From: Phytohabitans sp036906915
GTDB lineage: Bacteria > Actinomycetota > Actinomycetes > Mycobacteriales > Micromonosporaceae
DNA: 64,000 nucleotides
Direction: 5' to 3'
Assembly: GCF_036906915.1 (NCBI RefSeq)
Contig: NZ_JBAKHX010000025.1
Span: 1 to 64,000 of the forward strand
Shown: positions 43,374-53,626 of the stretch, piece by piece
How the letters are laid out: every line of letters begins with the position of its first letter
Numbering within the stretch: position 1 is the stretch's first letter
The notes under the pieces: model-generated
The model's input: only the letters and a program-made list of their open reading frames with translations
What the model was told of the DNA's origin: nothing
Database searches by the model: none
Program-made: the position numbers and the translations under genes

Positions 43374-43377
<4 letters not shown>
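42151..43377 (+). CDS. Receiver-PP2C phosphatase (RsbU/SpoIIE-type)
   Basis: A 408-residue response regulator phosphatase. The N-terminal receiver (about 28-145) contains VLLVEDDDADAF, the phosphoacceptor in CVLLDLGLPDA and the Lys in DYLLKGQ. A coiled-coil linker leads to a PP2C domain (about 185-400) with AVIGGDFYDVVQTGERLHLI, VGDVCGHGADEAAL and LLMYTDGLIEGR. Such proteins dephosphorylate anti-anti-sigma factors. The stop overlaps the following kinase (GTGA). The start is ATG 42151; GTG 42145 or ATG 42178 cannot be excluded. Confidence 0.85.
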
Positions 43378-44995
<1,618 letters not shown>

Positions 44996-44999
<4 letters not shown>

Positions 45000-45448
45000 C
45001 CGAACCGACCGGCGAGACATCCGCGATCGAGGTGCTGCTGGTCGAAGACGACCCGGGCGACGTGCTCATGACGCAGGAGGCGTTCGAGGAGCACAAGCTG
45101 CGCAACCGGCTCACGGTCGTGTCGGACGGCGTCGAGGCGCTCGCCTACCTGCGCCGCGAGGGCCAGTACGCAGACGCGGTCACGCCCGACCTGATCCTGC
45201 TCGACCTCAACCTGCCCCGCAGGGACGGTCGCCAGGTGCTCGCCGAGATCAAGGAAGATGAGCAGCTCGGCAGGATCCCCGTTGTGGTGCTCACCACATC
45301 CCAGGCCGACGAAGACATCCTGCGTAGCTACCAGTTGCACGCCAACGCGTACGTGACGAAACCGGTCGACTTCGACCGGTTCATCGCTGTGGTCCGGCAG
45401 ATCGACGAGTTCTTCGTCAGCGTGGTGAAGCTGCCGCCTCGTGGCTGA
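44996..45448 (+). CDS. Single-domain response regulator (Rcp1-like)
   Basis: A 150-residue stand-alone receiver. IEVLLVEDDPGDVLMTQEAF holds the acidic pocket, LILLDLNLPRRDG the phosphoacceptor aspartate, VVLTTSQADEDI the Thr/Ser and YVTKPVDF the lysine. It lacks an output domain, as in Rcp1-type partners of phytochrome-like kinases. The start overlaps the kinase stop (ATGA), and its end overlaps the IMPase-like gene by 8 bases, so all four genes form one translational unit. Confidence 0.88.
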
Positions 45449-46244
45449 CCTGATCGAGTCCGTCGGCACGCTGCTACGCGAGGTGGCTGCCACGGTCGTG
45501 CTGCCCATGTACCAGCACCTCGCCGAGGACGACGTGCAGGAGAAGGCGCCTGGCGAGCTGGTGACCGTCGCCGACCGGCGCGCCGAAGAGAGGATCGCGG
45601 CCGGCCTGATGGAGCTGCTGCCCGACTCGGCGGTGGTCGGCGAGGAGGGTGTCGCGGACGACCCCGTCGTGCTGGACCGGCTCCGCGAGCGCGGCCCGGT
45701 ATGGCTGGTGGACCCGATCGACGGCACCGGCAACTTCGCGGGCGGGCGAGGGCCCTTCGCGATGATGGTGGCGCTGCTGCGCGGCGGGGCACCGGTGGCG
45801 GGCTGGATCTACCAGCCGCTGGAGGAGACGCTCGCCGTCGCCGAGCTTGGCTCCGGGGCGTACGTCGACGGGGTGCGCGCCACGCTGAACGGCGACGAGC
45901 TGGCGACGAGCGGACTGCGCGGCGCGGCGACGACCCGGTACCTCCCGGGGAACCTTCGCTCCTCCGTCCGGGAGGGCAGCTCCCGCATCTCCGAGCTGCT
46001 GCCCAGCCAGCACTGCGCCGGCCGCGAGTACGTCGACATCGTCACCGGGCGCCAGCACTTCGTGATGTTCTGGCGCACCCTGCCGTGGGACCACGCGCCG
46101 GGCGCCTTGATGGTCGAGGAGATCGGCGGAGTGGTGCGCCGGATCGACGGTGCGCCGTACGACCTCGCCGACGACCGCTATGGCCTGCTCGCCTGCGCCA
46201 GCGAGTCGGTATGGGACCAGGTGCAGGCGGTACTGCTCAGCTGA
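45441..46244 (+). CDS. Inositol monophosphatase-family phosphatase
   Basis: A 267-residue IMPase-fold enzyme. Metal-binding motifs are intact: VVGEEGV, WLVDPIDGTGNFAGG and the C-terminal WDHAPGALMVEEIGG. Possible substrates include inositol phosphate, histidinol phosphate or 3'-phosphoadenosine-type nucleotides; sequence alone does not decide. GTG start at 45441 overlaps the response regulator gene by 8 bases. Its place in a signalling operon is unusual and may be incidental read-through coupling. Confidence 0.85.
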   Translation: MADLIESVGTLLREVAATVVLPMYQHLAEDDVQEKAPGELVTVADRRAEERIAAGLMELLPDSAVVGEEGVADDPVVLDRLRERGPVWLVDPIDGTGNFAGGRGPFAMMVALLRGGAPVAGWIYQPLEETLAVAELGSGAYVDGVRATLNGDELATSGLRGAATTRYLPGNLRSSVREGSSRISELLPSQHCAGREYVDIVTGRQHFVMFWRTLPWDHAPGALMVEEIGGVVRRIDGAPYDLADDRYGLLACASESVWDQVQAVLLS

Positions 46245-46534
46245 CGGCCTCGCTCGTCCACTGCGTCCCCACCACGCTCAGCAGCTTCAACGCCTCCGCG
46301 GACGGGCTACCAGGCGCGGCGCTGTAGATCACGAAGCGCCTGCCGGGAGGGGTGGGGCCCGCGCCCCTGCTCCATCCGGGCGTAGTAGTCGACCGAGATG
46401 CCCGCCAGGCGGGCCACCTCTTCGCGGCGGAGGCCGGGCGTGCGACGGCGGGCACCAGCGGGGAGTCCGACATCGGCGGGGAGCACCCGGGCACGGCGGC
46501 TGCGCAGGAACTCGGCGAGCTGGCGGCGGTCCAT
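46237..46534 (-). pseudogene. Internally deleted MmyB-like XRE regulator
   Basis: The first 60 codons from ATG 46534 encode the N-terminus of an MmyB-type regulator (PGLRREEVARLAGISVDYYA, then RMEQGRGPHPS). The frame then breaks and stops. In the next frame the sequence continues as RRFVIYSAAPGSPSAEALKL, which matches the extreme C-terminus of the same family. The middle (about 180 residues) is missing and the two ends are out of frame, so the gene is dead. Confidence 0.75.
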
Positions 46535-46635
46535 GCGGCAATCCTCCGTCGCCGCGGGCGCCGTATCCAGGGACCGCGAGTCCGTGGTTGAGCCGGTCTC
46601 TGCTCAACGGGCCCGATCCACCGCACGGTGGGTGC

Positions 46636-47364
46636 ATGAGCGAAGCGAAGGTCGCCCTCGTGACGGGGGCCAACAAGGGAATCGGATACGAGATCGCACG
46701 GGGTCTGGGCGCTGCGGGTGCGATGGTGCTGGTGGGAGCGCGGGACGCGGCCCGCGGGGCGGAAGCCGCGGAGAAGCTGGCCACCGAGGGGTACACGGCG
46801 GTGCCGCTGGAGCTGGACGTGACCGACCCGCTGTCGGTGTCCGCCGCCGCCGCGCGCGTCGAACGGGAGTACGGCCGGTTGGACATCCTGGTCAACAACG
46901 CCGGCATCCTCATCGAGCGCGGCCAGCGGCCCAGCCAGCTGCCGGTGGAGGCGCTCGCTCGCACGTTCGCCACCAACGTGTACGGAATCGTGGCGCTGAC
47001 CAACGCGCTGCTCCCGCTGATCCGGCGTTCGGTGGCCGGCCGGATCGTCAACCTGTCGAGCGGGCTCGGCTCGCTCGCTCTGACCAGCGACCCTTCCAAC
47101 GCCTACGCGCAGTTTCCGTTGCTGGCGTACAACGCGTCCAAGAGTGCCCTGAACTCGGTCACCGTCTCGTACGCGAACGAGTTGCGCGACACCGGCATCA
47201 AGGTGAACGCCGCCGATCCTGGGTACTGCGCCACCGATATGAACGGGCACGCCGGCCCGCGTACCCCGGCGCAGGGTGCGATCGCCGCCGTGCGGCTCGC
47301 CACGCTGCCCGACGACGGCCCGACCGCCGGCTTCTTCAGCGAGGACGGCACCGAACCCTGGTGA
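46636..47364 (+). CDS. Short-chain dehydrogenase/reductase
   Basis: A 242-residue Rossmann oxidoreductase. The cofactor motif is VALVTGANKGIGYEIARGL, followed by LDILVNNAGI, the catalytic serine in IVNLSSGLGSLAL and YNASK (Tyr/Lys pair). The GANKGIG form resembles carbonyl-reductase-like SDRs using NADPH. Substrate unknown. It stands alone after the decayed MmyB regulator, whose relatives often lie divergent from such SDR genes and control them; here the regulator is broken, so expression may be altered. Confidence 0.85.
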   Translation: MSEAKVALVTGANKGIGYEIARGLGAAGAMVLVGARDAARGAEAAEKLATEGYTAVPLELDVTDPLSVSAAAARVEREYGRLDILVNNAGILIERGQRPSQLPVEALARTFATNVYGIVALTNALLPLIRRSVAGRIVNLSSGLGSLALTSDPSNAYAQFPLLAYNASKSALNSVTVSYANELRDTGIKVNAADPGYCATDMNGHAGPRTPAQGAIAAVRLATLPDDGPTAGFFSEDGTEPW

Positions 47365-47386
47365 TCTTGTCGGATAGGGTGGGGCC

Positions 47387-48160
47387 GTGTCGGCCTACCT
47401 TGACGGGCTCTTCTCACTCGATGGGCGCATCGCCCTCGTGACAGGCGGCAGCTCGGGCATCGGGCGGGCCATCGCGGAGGCGCTGGGCCGGGCCGGTGCC
47501 CGGGTCGTGCTGGTCGCGCGGCGGCCCGGGCCGCTGGACGCGACGGTCGCCGAACTGGCCGGGCACGGCGTTGAGGCCGCCGCAGTGCCCGCCGACCTCG
47601 CCGACCGCGTGGCGTTGAGGGCTGCGGCCGAGCGGGTAACCGGCGTGTACGGCGAGCCGGACATCCTGGTCAACTCGGCTGGCATCAACCTGCGTCCGCC
47701 GATGTCCGACCTGACGGAGAACGACTGGGACGCGACGATCACCGCCAACCTGGACGCGCCGTTCCTGCTCGGCCAGCGGTTCGGCCCCGCGATGGCCGCT
47801 CGCGGCTGGGGCCGGATCATCAACATCGTCTCGCAGCAGGCCGTGCGGGCGTACGGCAACAGCGGGGCGTACGGCGCGGCCAAGGCGGGGCTCGCCGGGC
47901 TCACCCGATCGCAGGCAGAGGCCTGGTCGCGGCACGGCGTGACCAGCAACGCGATCGCCCCCGGCGTCGTGCCCACGCCGCTGACCAGGGAGTTCTTCTC
48001 CGACCCCCAGCGGGTGGCCACCGCGGCGGCGCGCAGCATGGTCGGGCGCAACGGCGAGGTCGGGGACTTCGCGGGCATGGCGGTGTTCCTGGCGAGCACC
48101 TCCAGCGCCTACATCACCGGACAGACGCTCTTTGTCGACGGCGGGTTCTCCGTGACCTGA
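47387..48160 (+). CDS. Short-chain dehydrogenase/reductase
   Basis: A 257-residue SDR related to gluconate 5-dehydrogenase-like enzymes. Motifs: IALVTGGSSGIGRAIAEAL (cofactor), PDILVNSAGI, IINIVSQQAV (catalytic serine), GAYGAAKAGL (Tyr and Lys) and the C-terminal GQTLFVDGGFSV. GTG start. It follows the previous SDR by 22 bases and may be co-transcribed, but the two are only distantly similar. Substrate not predictable. Confidence 0.85.
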   Translation: MSAYLDGLFSLDGRIALVTGGSSGIGRAIAEALGRAGARVVLVARRPGPLDATVAELAGHGVEAAAVPADLADRVALRAAAERVTGVYGEPDILVNSAGINLRPPMSDLTENDWDATITANLDAPFLLGQRFGPAMAARGWGRIINIVSQQAVRAYGNSGAYGAAKAGLAGLTRSQAEAWSRHGVTSNAIAPGVVPTPLTREFFSDPQRVATAAARSMVGRNGEVGDFAGMAVFLASTSSAYITGQTLFVDGGFSVT

Positions 48161-48246
48161 CCGTTCGGATCTGGTAATGCAGGGCGGCCTTAAATCTGAG
48201 GCTGGAGTGACTCACGGGGCCGGTGTGTCCGGTACGCTGACGCACC

Positions 48247-49236
48247 GTGCTTCGTCCCCTAGCAGTGGCGCTGGCCGTCGTCGCGTCGGTCGCCTTCGGC
48301 GGCCAGGCGCTCGCGGCGCCCAACACCGACGACGAGGGTGGCACCAAGACGCTGCGCGCCGCGCTCGAAGCGGCCGCGAAGGGCCACGTCGAGGCCCAGG
48401 CCAAGCTCGACAACTCCAAGAAGCGCCAGCTCGAGCTCAGCGTCGAGCTGAAGCGCGTGGAGAGCCGGCTCGCCCAGGTCAGCGTCGAGGTGAGCGCGAT
48501 CGCCGCCCAGTCGTACCGGATCGGCCGGCTCACCCCCATCTCCATGCTGCTCAACAGCGCCTCACCCGAAGACTTCCTGGAGCGTGCGGCCGCGCTGGAG
48601 CTGCTCGCCCAGCGTGACGGCGTGCAGATGCGCGAGCTCGCCGAGGCCCGGGAGTCGGTCACCCGCACCAAGGCGGCCATCGACAACGAGGTGCGCGAGC
48701 AGGAGAAGCAGGTCGCCATCATGGCGAAGAAGAAGAAAGACGCCGAGCGGGCGCTCGGCGCCTCAGGTGGCAACGCCACCGGCGGCTTCATCAACGCCAA
48801 CTCGCCGCTGGCCAAGCCCGCGCCGAAAAACTCGGACGGCTCATGGCCCAAGGAGTCGTGCACGATCGACGACCCGACCACCAGCGGCTGCATAACCGCG
48901 CGCACCCTGCACGCGATGAACCAGGCCCGGGCCAACGGCTTCACCCGGTACCGGTCCTGCTACCGCGGCAGCGGTGGCGGTGAGCATCCCAAGGGCAAGG
49001 CGTGCGACTTCGCCGCCGCCACCAACGGGTTCGAAAACGTCAACGCCACCGGCGGCGACAAGGCGTACGGCGACAGGCTGGCCGCCTTCTACGTCAAGAA
49101 CGCGAGCCGGCTCGGCGTCATGTACGTGATCTGGTACGCCCAGATCTGGATGCCCGGCACCGGCTGGCGGGCATACAGCGGCAGCGGCAGCCCGGCCGCT
49201 ACGCACAAGAACCACGTGCACCTGTCAATGCTCTGA
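48247..49236 (+). CDS. Secreted coiled-coil protein with peptidoglycan-hydrolase-like domain
   Basis: A 329-residue exported protein: signal peptide (about 1-24), a long coiled coil (about 35-175, with KKRQLELSVELKRVESRLAQ) and a C-terminal domain (about 200-329) like the ARB_07466/VanY-type hydrolases. Putative zinc ligands are in GGGEHPKGKACDFAA (His, Asp) and NHVHLSM (His). Four cysteines in the last domain may form disulphides. The layout matches RipA-like envelope proteins in which the coiled coil positions or restrains a hydrolase. Start GTG 48247. Confidence 0.78.
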   Translation: MLRPLAVALAVVASVAFGGQALAAPNTDDEGGTKTLRAALEAAAKGHVEAQAKLDNSKKRQLELSVELKRVESRLAQVSVEVSAIAAQSYRIGRLTPISMLLNSASPEDFLERAAALELLAQRDGVQMRELAEARESVTRTKAAIDNEVREQEKQVAIMAKKKKDAERALGASGGNATGGFINANSPLAKPAPKNSDGSWPKESCTIDDPTTSGCITARTLHAMNQARANGFTRYRSCYRGSGGGEHPKGKACDFAAATNGFENVNATGGDKAYGDRLAAFYVKNASRLGVMYVIWYAQIWMPGTGWRAYSGSGSPAATHKNHVHLSML

Positions 49237-49260
49237 CACACCCTGACTAGGCTCGCCCGG

Positions 49261-50736
49261 GTGGAGCCCCTGCCGTCCAAACTCGCCGCCGCCCTGGTCT
49301 TCCTCGCGAGCGGCGCCGTCCTGGTCCTCGAGACCGTCGCGTTGCGCCTCGTCGGGCCGTACATCGGGGTGACCTTGCAGGTCACCAGCTCGGTGATCGG
49401 CATGGCGCTGGGCGCGATCGCGTACGGGGCCTGGCTCGGCGGGTTCCTCGCTGACCGGTACGACCCGCGCAAGCTGATCCCGCCGGCGCTGGTGCTAGCG
49501 GGTATCGCCACCGCCGTGACGCTCCCGATCGTCCGGTACGCCGGCGAGGTGCTGCGCGGGGAGGCGGCCGGCGGCATCCTGCTTCTCACCGCGCTGGCCG
49601 TCTTCGTGCCGGCGGGGCTGCTCTCCGCGGTCACGCCGCTCGTGGTCAAGCTGCAGCTCGGCGACCTCGCCCGCACCGGCCGGGTGGTGGGCCGGCTGTC
49701 GAGCATCGGCACGCTGGGCGGCATCACGGCGACCCTGGCGACCGGGTTCGTCCTGGTGGCCGCCCTTTCCACGAGCGCGATCATCGTGAGCCTGGCGGTG
49801 GCGCTGGGCCTGTCCGGGATCGGCCTCTGGCTGTATCTGCGCCGCCGCGTGGCGATGCCGCTCACCCGCACCGGCGCCGCGCTCGCCGGGCTGGGGCTGC
49901 TGGGCGCCGGTCTGTCCACGGTGGCGCCGAACCCGTGCGACATCGAGACCGCGTACCACTGCGCGACGGTCACCTCCGACCCTGCCCGGGGCACCGGTCG
50001 CACCCTGATCCTCAACTCGGCCAACCACTCGTACGTCGACCTGGCCGACCCGCGTCACCTGGAGTTCGAGTACACCCAGTGGTTCGGGGCGGTGGCCGAC
50101 GTCATGGCACCGGAAGGGCAGCGGCTGGACGCGCTGCACCTCGGCGGTGGCGGGTTCACGATGCCCCGGTACCTGACCGCCACCCGGCCGCGCACCGACA
50201 ACGACGTGTACGAGATCGACGGCGGCCTGGTCGACCTGGCCCGCCGCGAGCTGGGCCTGCGCACCGGTCCCGACCTGACGGCCGTGGTCGGCGACGCCCG
50301 GGTACTGGTCACCGCCCGGCCGGAGGACAGCGCCGACCTGGTGGTCGGTGACGCGTTCGGGCACCTGGTGGTGCCGTGGCACCTGGCCACCCGCGAGATG
50401 GTCGTCGAGATCCAGCGCGTCCTGCGGCCGCAGGGGATCTATACCCAAAATGTGATCGACTATCCGCCGCTGCGCTTCATCCGCGCCGAGATGGCCACCG
50501 TGGCGGACGTGTTTCCGCACGTGCTTCTCATCGGCGAGCCCGCCGCGCTGGCCGGCGAGACGGGCGCCAACTTCGTGATCGTCGCGTCCGACGCGCCGCT
50601 GCCGCTCGACGCGTTGCGCGCTCGGGTGGGCCCCGGCATCACGGTGCTCGAGGGCGACGAACTGGCCGACCTCGTGGGGAGCGCTCCCGTGCTCACCGAC
50701 GAGTACGCGCCGGTCGACCAGCTGCTCGCGCGCTGA
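49261..50736 (+). CDS. Membrane-fused spermidine synthase-like protein
   Basis: A 491-residue protein. The first 215 residues form six or seven membrane helices (VFLASGAVLVLETVALRLVG at the start), the remainder a spermidine-synthase-fold domain (about 235-490) with LDALHLGGGGFTMPRYL (SAM-site glycines), VYEIDGGLVDLARREL and LVVGDAFGHLVVPWHL. Such fusions are common in actinobacteria; whether they make polyamines is uncertain, because the acidic aminopropyl-transfer residues are only partly conserved here. GTG start at 49261. Confidence 0.8.
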   Translation: MEPLPSKLAAALVFLASGAVLVLETVALRLVGPYIGVTLQVTSSVIGMALGAIAYGAWLGGFLADRYDPRKLIPPALVLAGIATAVTLPIVRYAGEVLRGEAAGGILLLTALAVFVPAGLLSAVTPLVVKLQLGDLARTGRVVGRLSSIGTLGGITATLATGFVLVAALSTSAIIVSLAVALGLSGIGLWLYLRRRVAMPLTRTGAALAGLGLLGAGLSTVAPNPCDIETAYHCATVTSDPARGTGRTLILNSANHSYVDLADPRHLEFEYTQWFGAVADVMAPEGQRLDALHLGGGGFTMPRYLTATRPRTDNDVYEIDGGLVDLARRELGLRTGPDLTAVVGDARVLVTARPEDSADLVVGDAFGHLVVPWHLATREMVVEIQRVLRPQGIYTQNVIDYPPLRFIRAEMATVADVFPHVLLIGEPAALAGETGANFVIVASDAPLPLDALRARVGPGITVLEGDELADLVGSAPVLTDEYAPVDQLLAR

Positions 50737-50779
50737 ATCGGCTGGTGTAGGCCCCGCCGTTGGTGGGCACTCGAAGGTC

Positions 50780-52258
50780 ATGACACTCCTTGGCGGGCGG
50801 TACCGCCTGGTGGAGCAGCTGGGCGTCGGCGGAATGTCGGTCGTGTGGCGCGGCTTCGACGAGGTGCTCGGGCGCCAGGTGGCGGTCAAGGTGCTCGACG
50901 GGAAACTCGCGTCAGACCCGGCGTTCCGGCGGCGCATCCGGATCGAGGCGAGAGCGGCCGCGCGGCTCTGCCACCCGCACATCACCAACGTGTACGACTA
51001 CGGCCAGTCGGACGATACGCCGTACGTCGTCATGGAGCTCGTCGACGGCGAGCCGCTGGCCGACGTGCTCGCCCGCGACGGTGTACTGCCCTGGCAGACG
51101 GCGGTGACGGTCTGCGGCGAGGTCGCGTCCGCGCTGGCGGCGGCGCACCAGCGCGGCATCGTGCACCGCGACGTGAAGCCGGCCAACGTCATGCTCACCG
51201 AGGCCGGTGCGAAGGTGGTCGATTTCGGGCTGTCCGCGCTCATCGGCGAGAGCGACGTCGGGCCAGACGGGAACCTGCTCGGCACGCCCGCCTACCTCGC
51301 GCCGGAACGGCTCGACGGCGGCGCGGTCTCGCCGGCCGCCGACGTGTACGGCCTCGGCCTGCTCCTCTACCGCGCGCTGACCGGTCAGCGCCCCTGGCAC
51401 GTGGCCTCGATGACCGACATGCTGCGCGCGCACCGGTACGCCGAGCCGATTCCGCTGCCACCGGTCGACGGGCTGCCGGCGGAGGTGGCGGAGCTGTGCG
51501 AGCGCTGCCTCGCCAAGGATCCCGACGAGCGGCCCACCAGCGCCGAGGTGGCCGACGCGCTGGCCGTGAACACGGCGCGACCGCACCTTGACGACACGGC
51601 GATCCTTCCCCTGCCGGCCGACCCGACCGACCTGATACCGGCTAAGGCGGGGGGATTTCGCCGGCGGGCGCAGGCCGCGCTCGTCGGCGCGGTGCTGATG
51701 GCCGCGACCGGACTGCTGTGGGCGAACGCGGCCCGGTCTCCTGGCAGCGGCCCGGGCGGCGCGGGCGGCGCGGCCGCGGCGGCGGCCCCCACGCCTCCCA
51801 GCGTGTCGCCCGCTGGGGCGCCCGCGTGCCGGGTCCGCTACGCCGTCCGGCAGGACTCGGGCAGCACGTTCCAAGCCGACGTGACCGTCACGAACGCTGG
51901 GCGCGAGCCGGTGGCCGGCTGGCGGCTGACGTTCGCGTTCCCCGGCGACCAGGAGGTCGCCGAGTCGGCGCAGGTGGTGCAGGCCGGGCGGCGGGTGTCG
52001 GCGCGCGGCGACACCATCCCCGCGGGCGGGTCGGCGACGCTGGGGCTCACCGGCAGGTACGCCGAGGCCAACCCGGCGCCGGTCGGGTTCATGCTGGACG
52101 GCCAGGCGTGCGAGACGTCGGTGGCCGACCTGAGCGCGCCGCCCCCGACGGCGGCCTCCGCCACGGGCGAGAAGGACAACTCCGGCAGCGGCAGCGGCAA
52201 GAGCAACGGCAACAAGGACAAGGGCAACAAGGGCAAAGGCGACAAGGGCAAGGGCTGA
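50780..52258 (+). CDS. Ser/Thr protein kinase with extracellular CBM2-like domain
   Basis: A 492-residue transmembrane kinase. Kinase domain (1-265): LGVGGMSVVW, VKVLDG (Lys), HRDVKPANVM and DFGLSALIG. A TM helix follows (about 294-313, AALVGAVLMAATGLLWANAA), an Ala/Gly/Pro linker, and a CBM2-like beta sandwich (about 350-450) with two Cys (ACRVRYAV and GQACETS). The fold signature GWRLTFAFPGDQ is present but most of the exposed tryptophans that bind cellulose in CBM2 are replaced, so sugar binding is doubtful. A Lys/Gly/Asn-rich tail ends the protein. Confidence 0.85.
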   Translation: MTLLGGRYRLVEQLGVGGMSVVWRGFDEVLGRQVAVKVLDGKLASDPAFRRRIRIEARAAARLCHPHITNVYDYGQSDDTPYVVMELVDGEPLADVLARDGVLPWQTAVTVCGEVASALAAAHQRGIVHRDVKPANVMLTEAGAKVVDFGLSALIGESDVGPDGNLLGTPAYLAPERLDGGAVSPAADVYGLGLLLYRALTGQRPWHVASMTDMLRAHRYAEPIPLPPVDGLPAEVAELCERCLAKDPDERPTSAEVADALAVNTARPHLDDTAILPLPADPTDLIPAKAGGFRRRAQAALVGAVLMAATGLLWANAARSPGSGPGGAGGAAAAAAPTPPSVSPAGAPACRVRYAVRQDSGSTFQADVTVTNAGREPVAGWRLTFAFPGDQEVAESAQVVQAGRRVSARGDTIPAGGSATLGLTGRYAEANPAPVGFMLDGQACETSVADLSAPPPTAASATGEKDNSGSGSGKSNGNKDKGNKGKGDKGKG

Positions 52259-52261
52259 TCG

Positions 52262-52512
52262 CTACGTCGCGGCCGTGGTGCCGACGCTCCAAGAGGTGAT
52301 CGACCTTGCGAAGTCGGAGAGCCGGCGGCTCGGCCGCACGCGTGGACGTTCCGGCGGAAAACCAGTTCACGGCGGCGCCGTTCCGGATCGGCACCGACCC
52401 GAACGCGCGCGGTGCCAACACGGCTGAGTACGCGCTGTTCTTCGGCCTGGGCCTGGACGGCGTCTTCGCCGACCACCCCGACACCGCGGTGGCCGCCCGC
52501 GCCGGCCGCTAG
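52262..52512 (+). pseudogene. Decayed glycerophosphodiester phosphodiesterase
   Basis: Two fragments of a GDPD gene survive. The first (from about 52275) encodes VPTLQEVIDLAKSESRRLGR, the strand-helix ahead of the GDPD active site. The second, in another frame (from about 52340), encodes ENQFTAAPFRIGTDPNARG and LDGVFADHPDTAVAARA, the C-terminal end of the barrel. The central part is deleted and no start codon is preserved. Confidence 0.75.
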
Positions 52513-52516
52513 GGCC

Positions 52517-53467
52517 TCACGCGGAGGGGGCGCTCCACACGGCCACCGTCGGGCCCTCCGGGTCCACGGGCGCGCCCGGCATCCGCCGGCGGTACCACCA
52601 GCCGAGCGCCCCCACCGCGAGTACGCCGACCGCCGAGAGTGCCAGTCCCACGCCGATCATCGGTGCGGACGGACCGTCGGTGAGCTGGCCGCTCTGGCTC
52701 AGCGCTGGCGGCTCTGTCGCCGCGGGCTCGCCCCCGGACGGACCCTGGGACTCCTCGTACGCGGGCGCCCCGGTCGTCGCGGCGGGTTCCGGCGACTCCG
52801 AAGCTTCCGCCGATTCCCGTGACTTCGGAGTGGACGGTGCCTGGGTCGGCTCCGCCTCCGACTCCTCGGACTCGGAGGGCGGCGCGGGCGCCGGTTCCTC
52901 CGCATCATCGTTTGGGGGCAGGGCCACGGCGCCCGCCACGATGACCGCCTTCGTGGCGCTGCCGAGCGGCTTGCCGGCGGGTGTACGCACGACGACGTCG
53001 AGCCGGGCCTCGCCGGTCGGTGTGTCGTCGGCGAACGCGACTCGGTACCGGGCGGTGGCCTTGGCGTCGCCGCACATCAGGGTTGCGTCGGCGAGCGAGT
53101 CGATCGCGTTGACGGTGCCATCAGTCGAAGTCTCGACGAGCCTCAGCGGCAGACCGGCGGTCACGCGCTCCACGCGTACGTGACGAGGACGCAGCCCGTC
53201 CAGTGTTACGGAGATGGTGCGGCGGGTCGGGTCGCAGGCCTTGCCGGTGCGGGTCACCTTGACGTCCAGCGTGACCGGTGTGCCGCCGCCGGACACCGTG
53301 GCGCCCGACGCGTCGGCCTCCACCTCGCAGCACTTCGCCGCGCTGGCCTTCGCCTCCTGCTTCTCGCCGTTGCCGTTGTTCGCGGCCAGCGTCGGCACTG
53401 TCAGCGCCAACCCGGCCAAGCCAGCGGCCACGGCGCCGAAGCGCGCCAAACTCCGCGGTCCTGACAT
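52517..53467 (-). CDS. Secreted, C-terminally membrane-anchored surface protein
   Basis: A 316-residue protein: a signal peptide (LARFGAVAAGLAGLALTVPT), two Ig-like beta domains (about 40-200; CCEVEADASGATVSGGGTPV) with several Cys, a long Pro/Glu/Ser stalk (about 205-275) and a C-terminal TM helix (IGVGLALSAVGVLAVGALGW) with a basic stop. This looks like a cell-surface protein on a flexible stalk, function unknown. ATG 53467 is chosen because the signal peptide begins there; the frame's longer upstream extension is not protein-like. Confidence 0.75.
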   Translation of the reverse strand: MSGPRSLARFGAVAAGLAGLALTVPTLAANNGNGEKQEAKASAAKCCEVEADASGATVSGGGTPVTLDVKVTRTGKACDPTRRTISVTLDGLRPRHVRVERVTAGLPLRLVETSTDGTVNAIDSLADATLMCGDAKATARYRVAFADDTPTGEARLDVVVRTPAGKPLGSATKAVIVAGAVALPPNDDAEEPAPAPPSESEESEAEPTQAPSTPKSRESAEASESPEPAATTGAPAYEESQGPSGGEPAATEPPALSQSGQLTDGPSAPMIGVGLALSAVGVLAVGALGWWYRRRMPGAPVDPEGPTVAVWSAPSA

Positions 53468-53626
53468 GTCACCCCCCACACGTGTGGACCCAAACCTATG
53501 CGGACCAGGAGCGTCCGTTAAGGCCGCTTTCTCGCATGTTTTGCTGATCAACGACTCAGTTAACCCGGACCGTCGTGAACCGGGCACGAACGGTGATCTT
53601 CGCCGGTGACCTGGTAGGAAGGGGCG

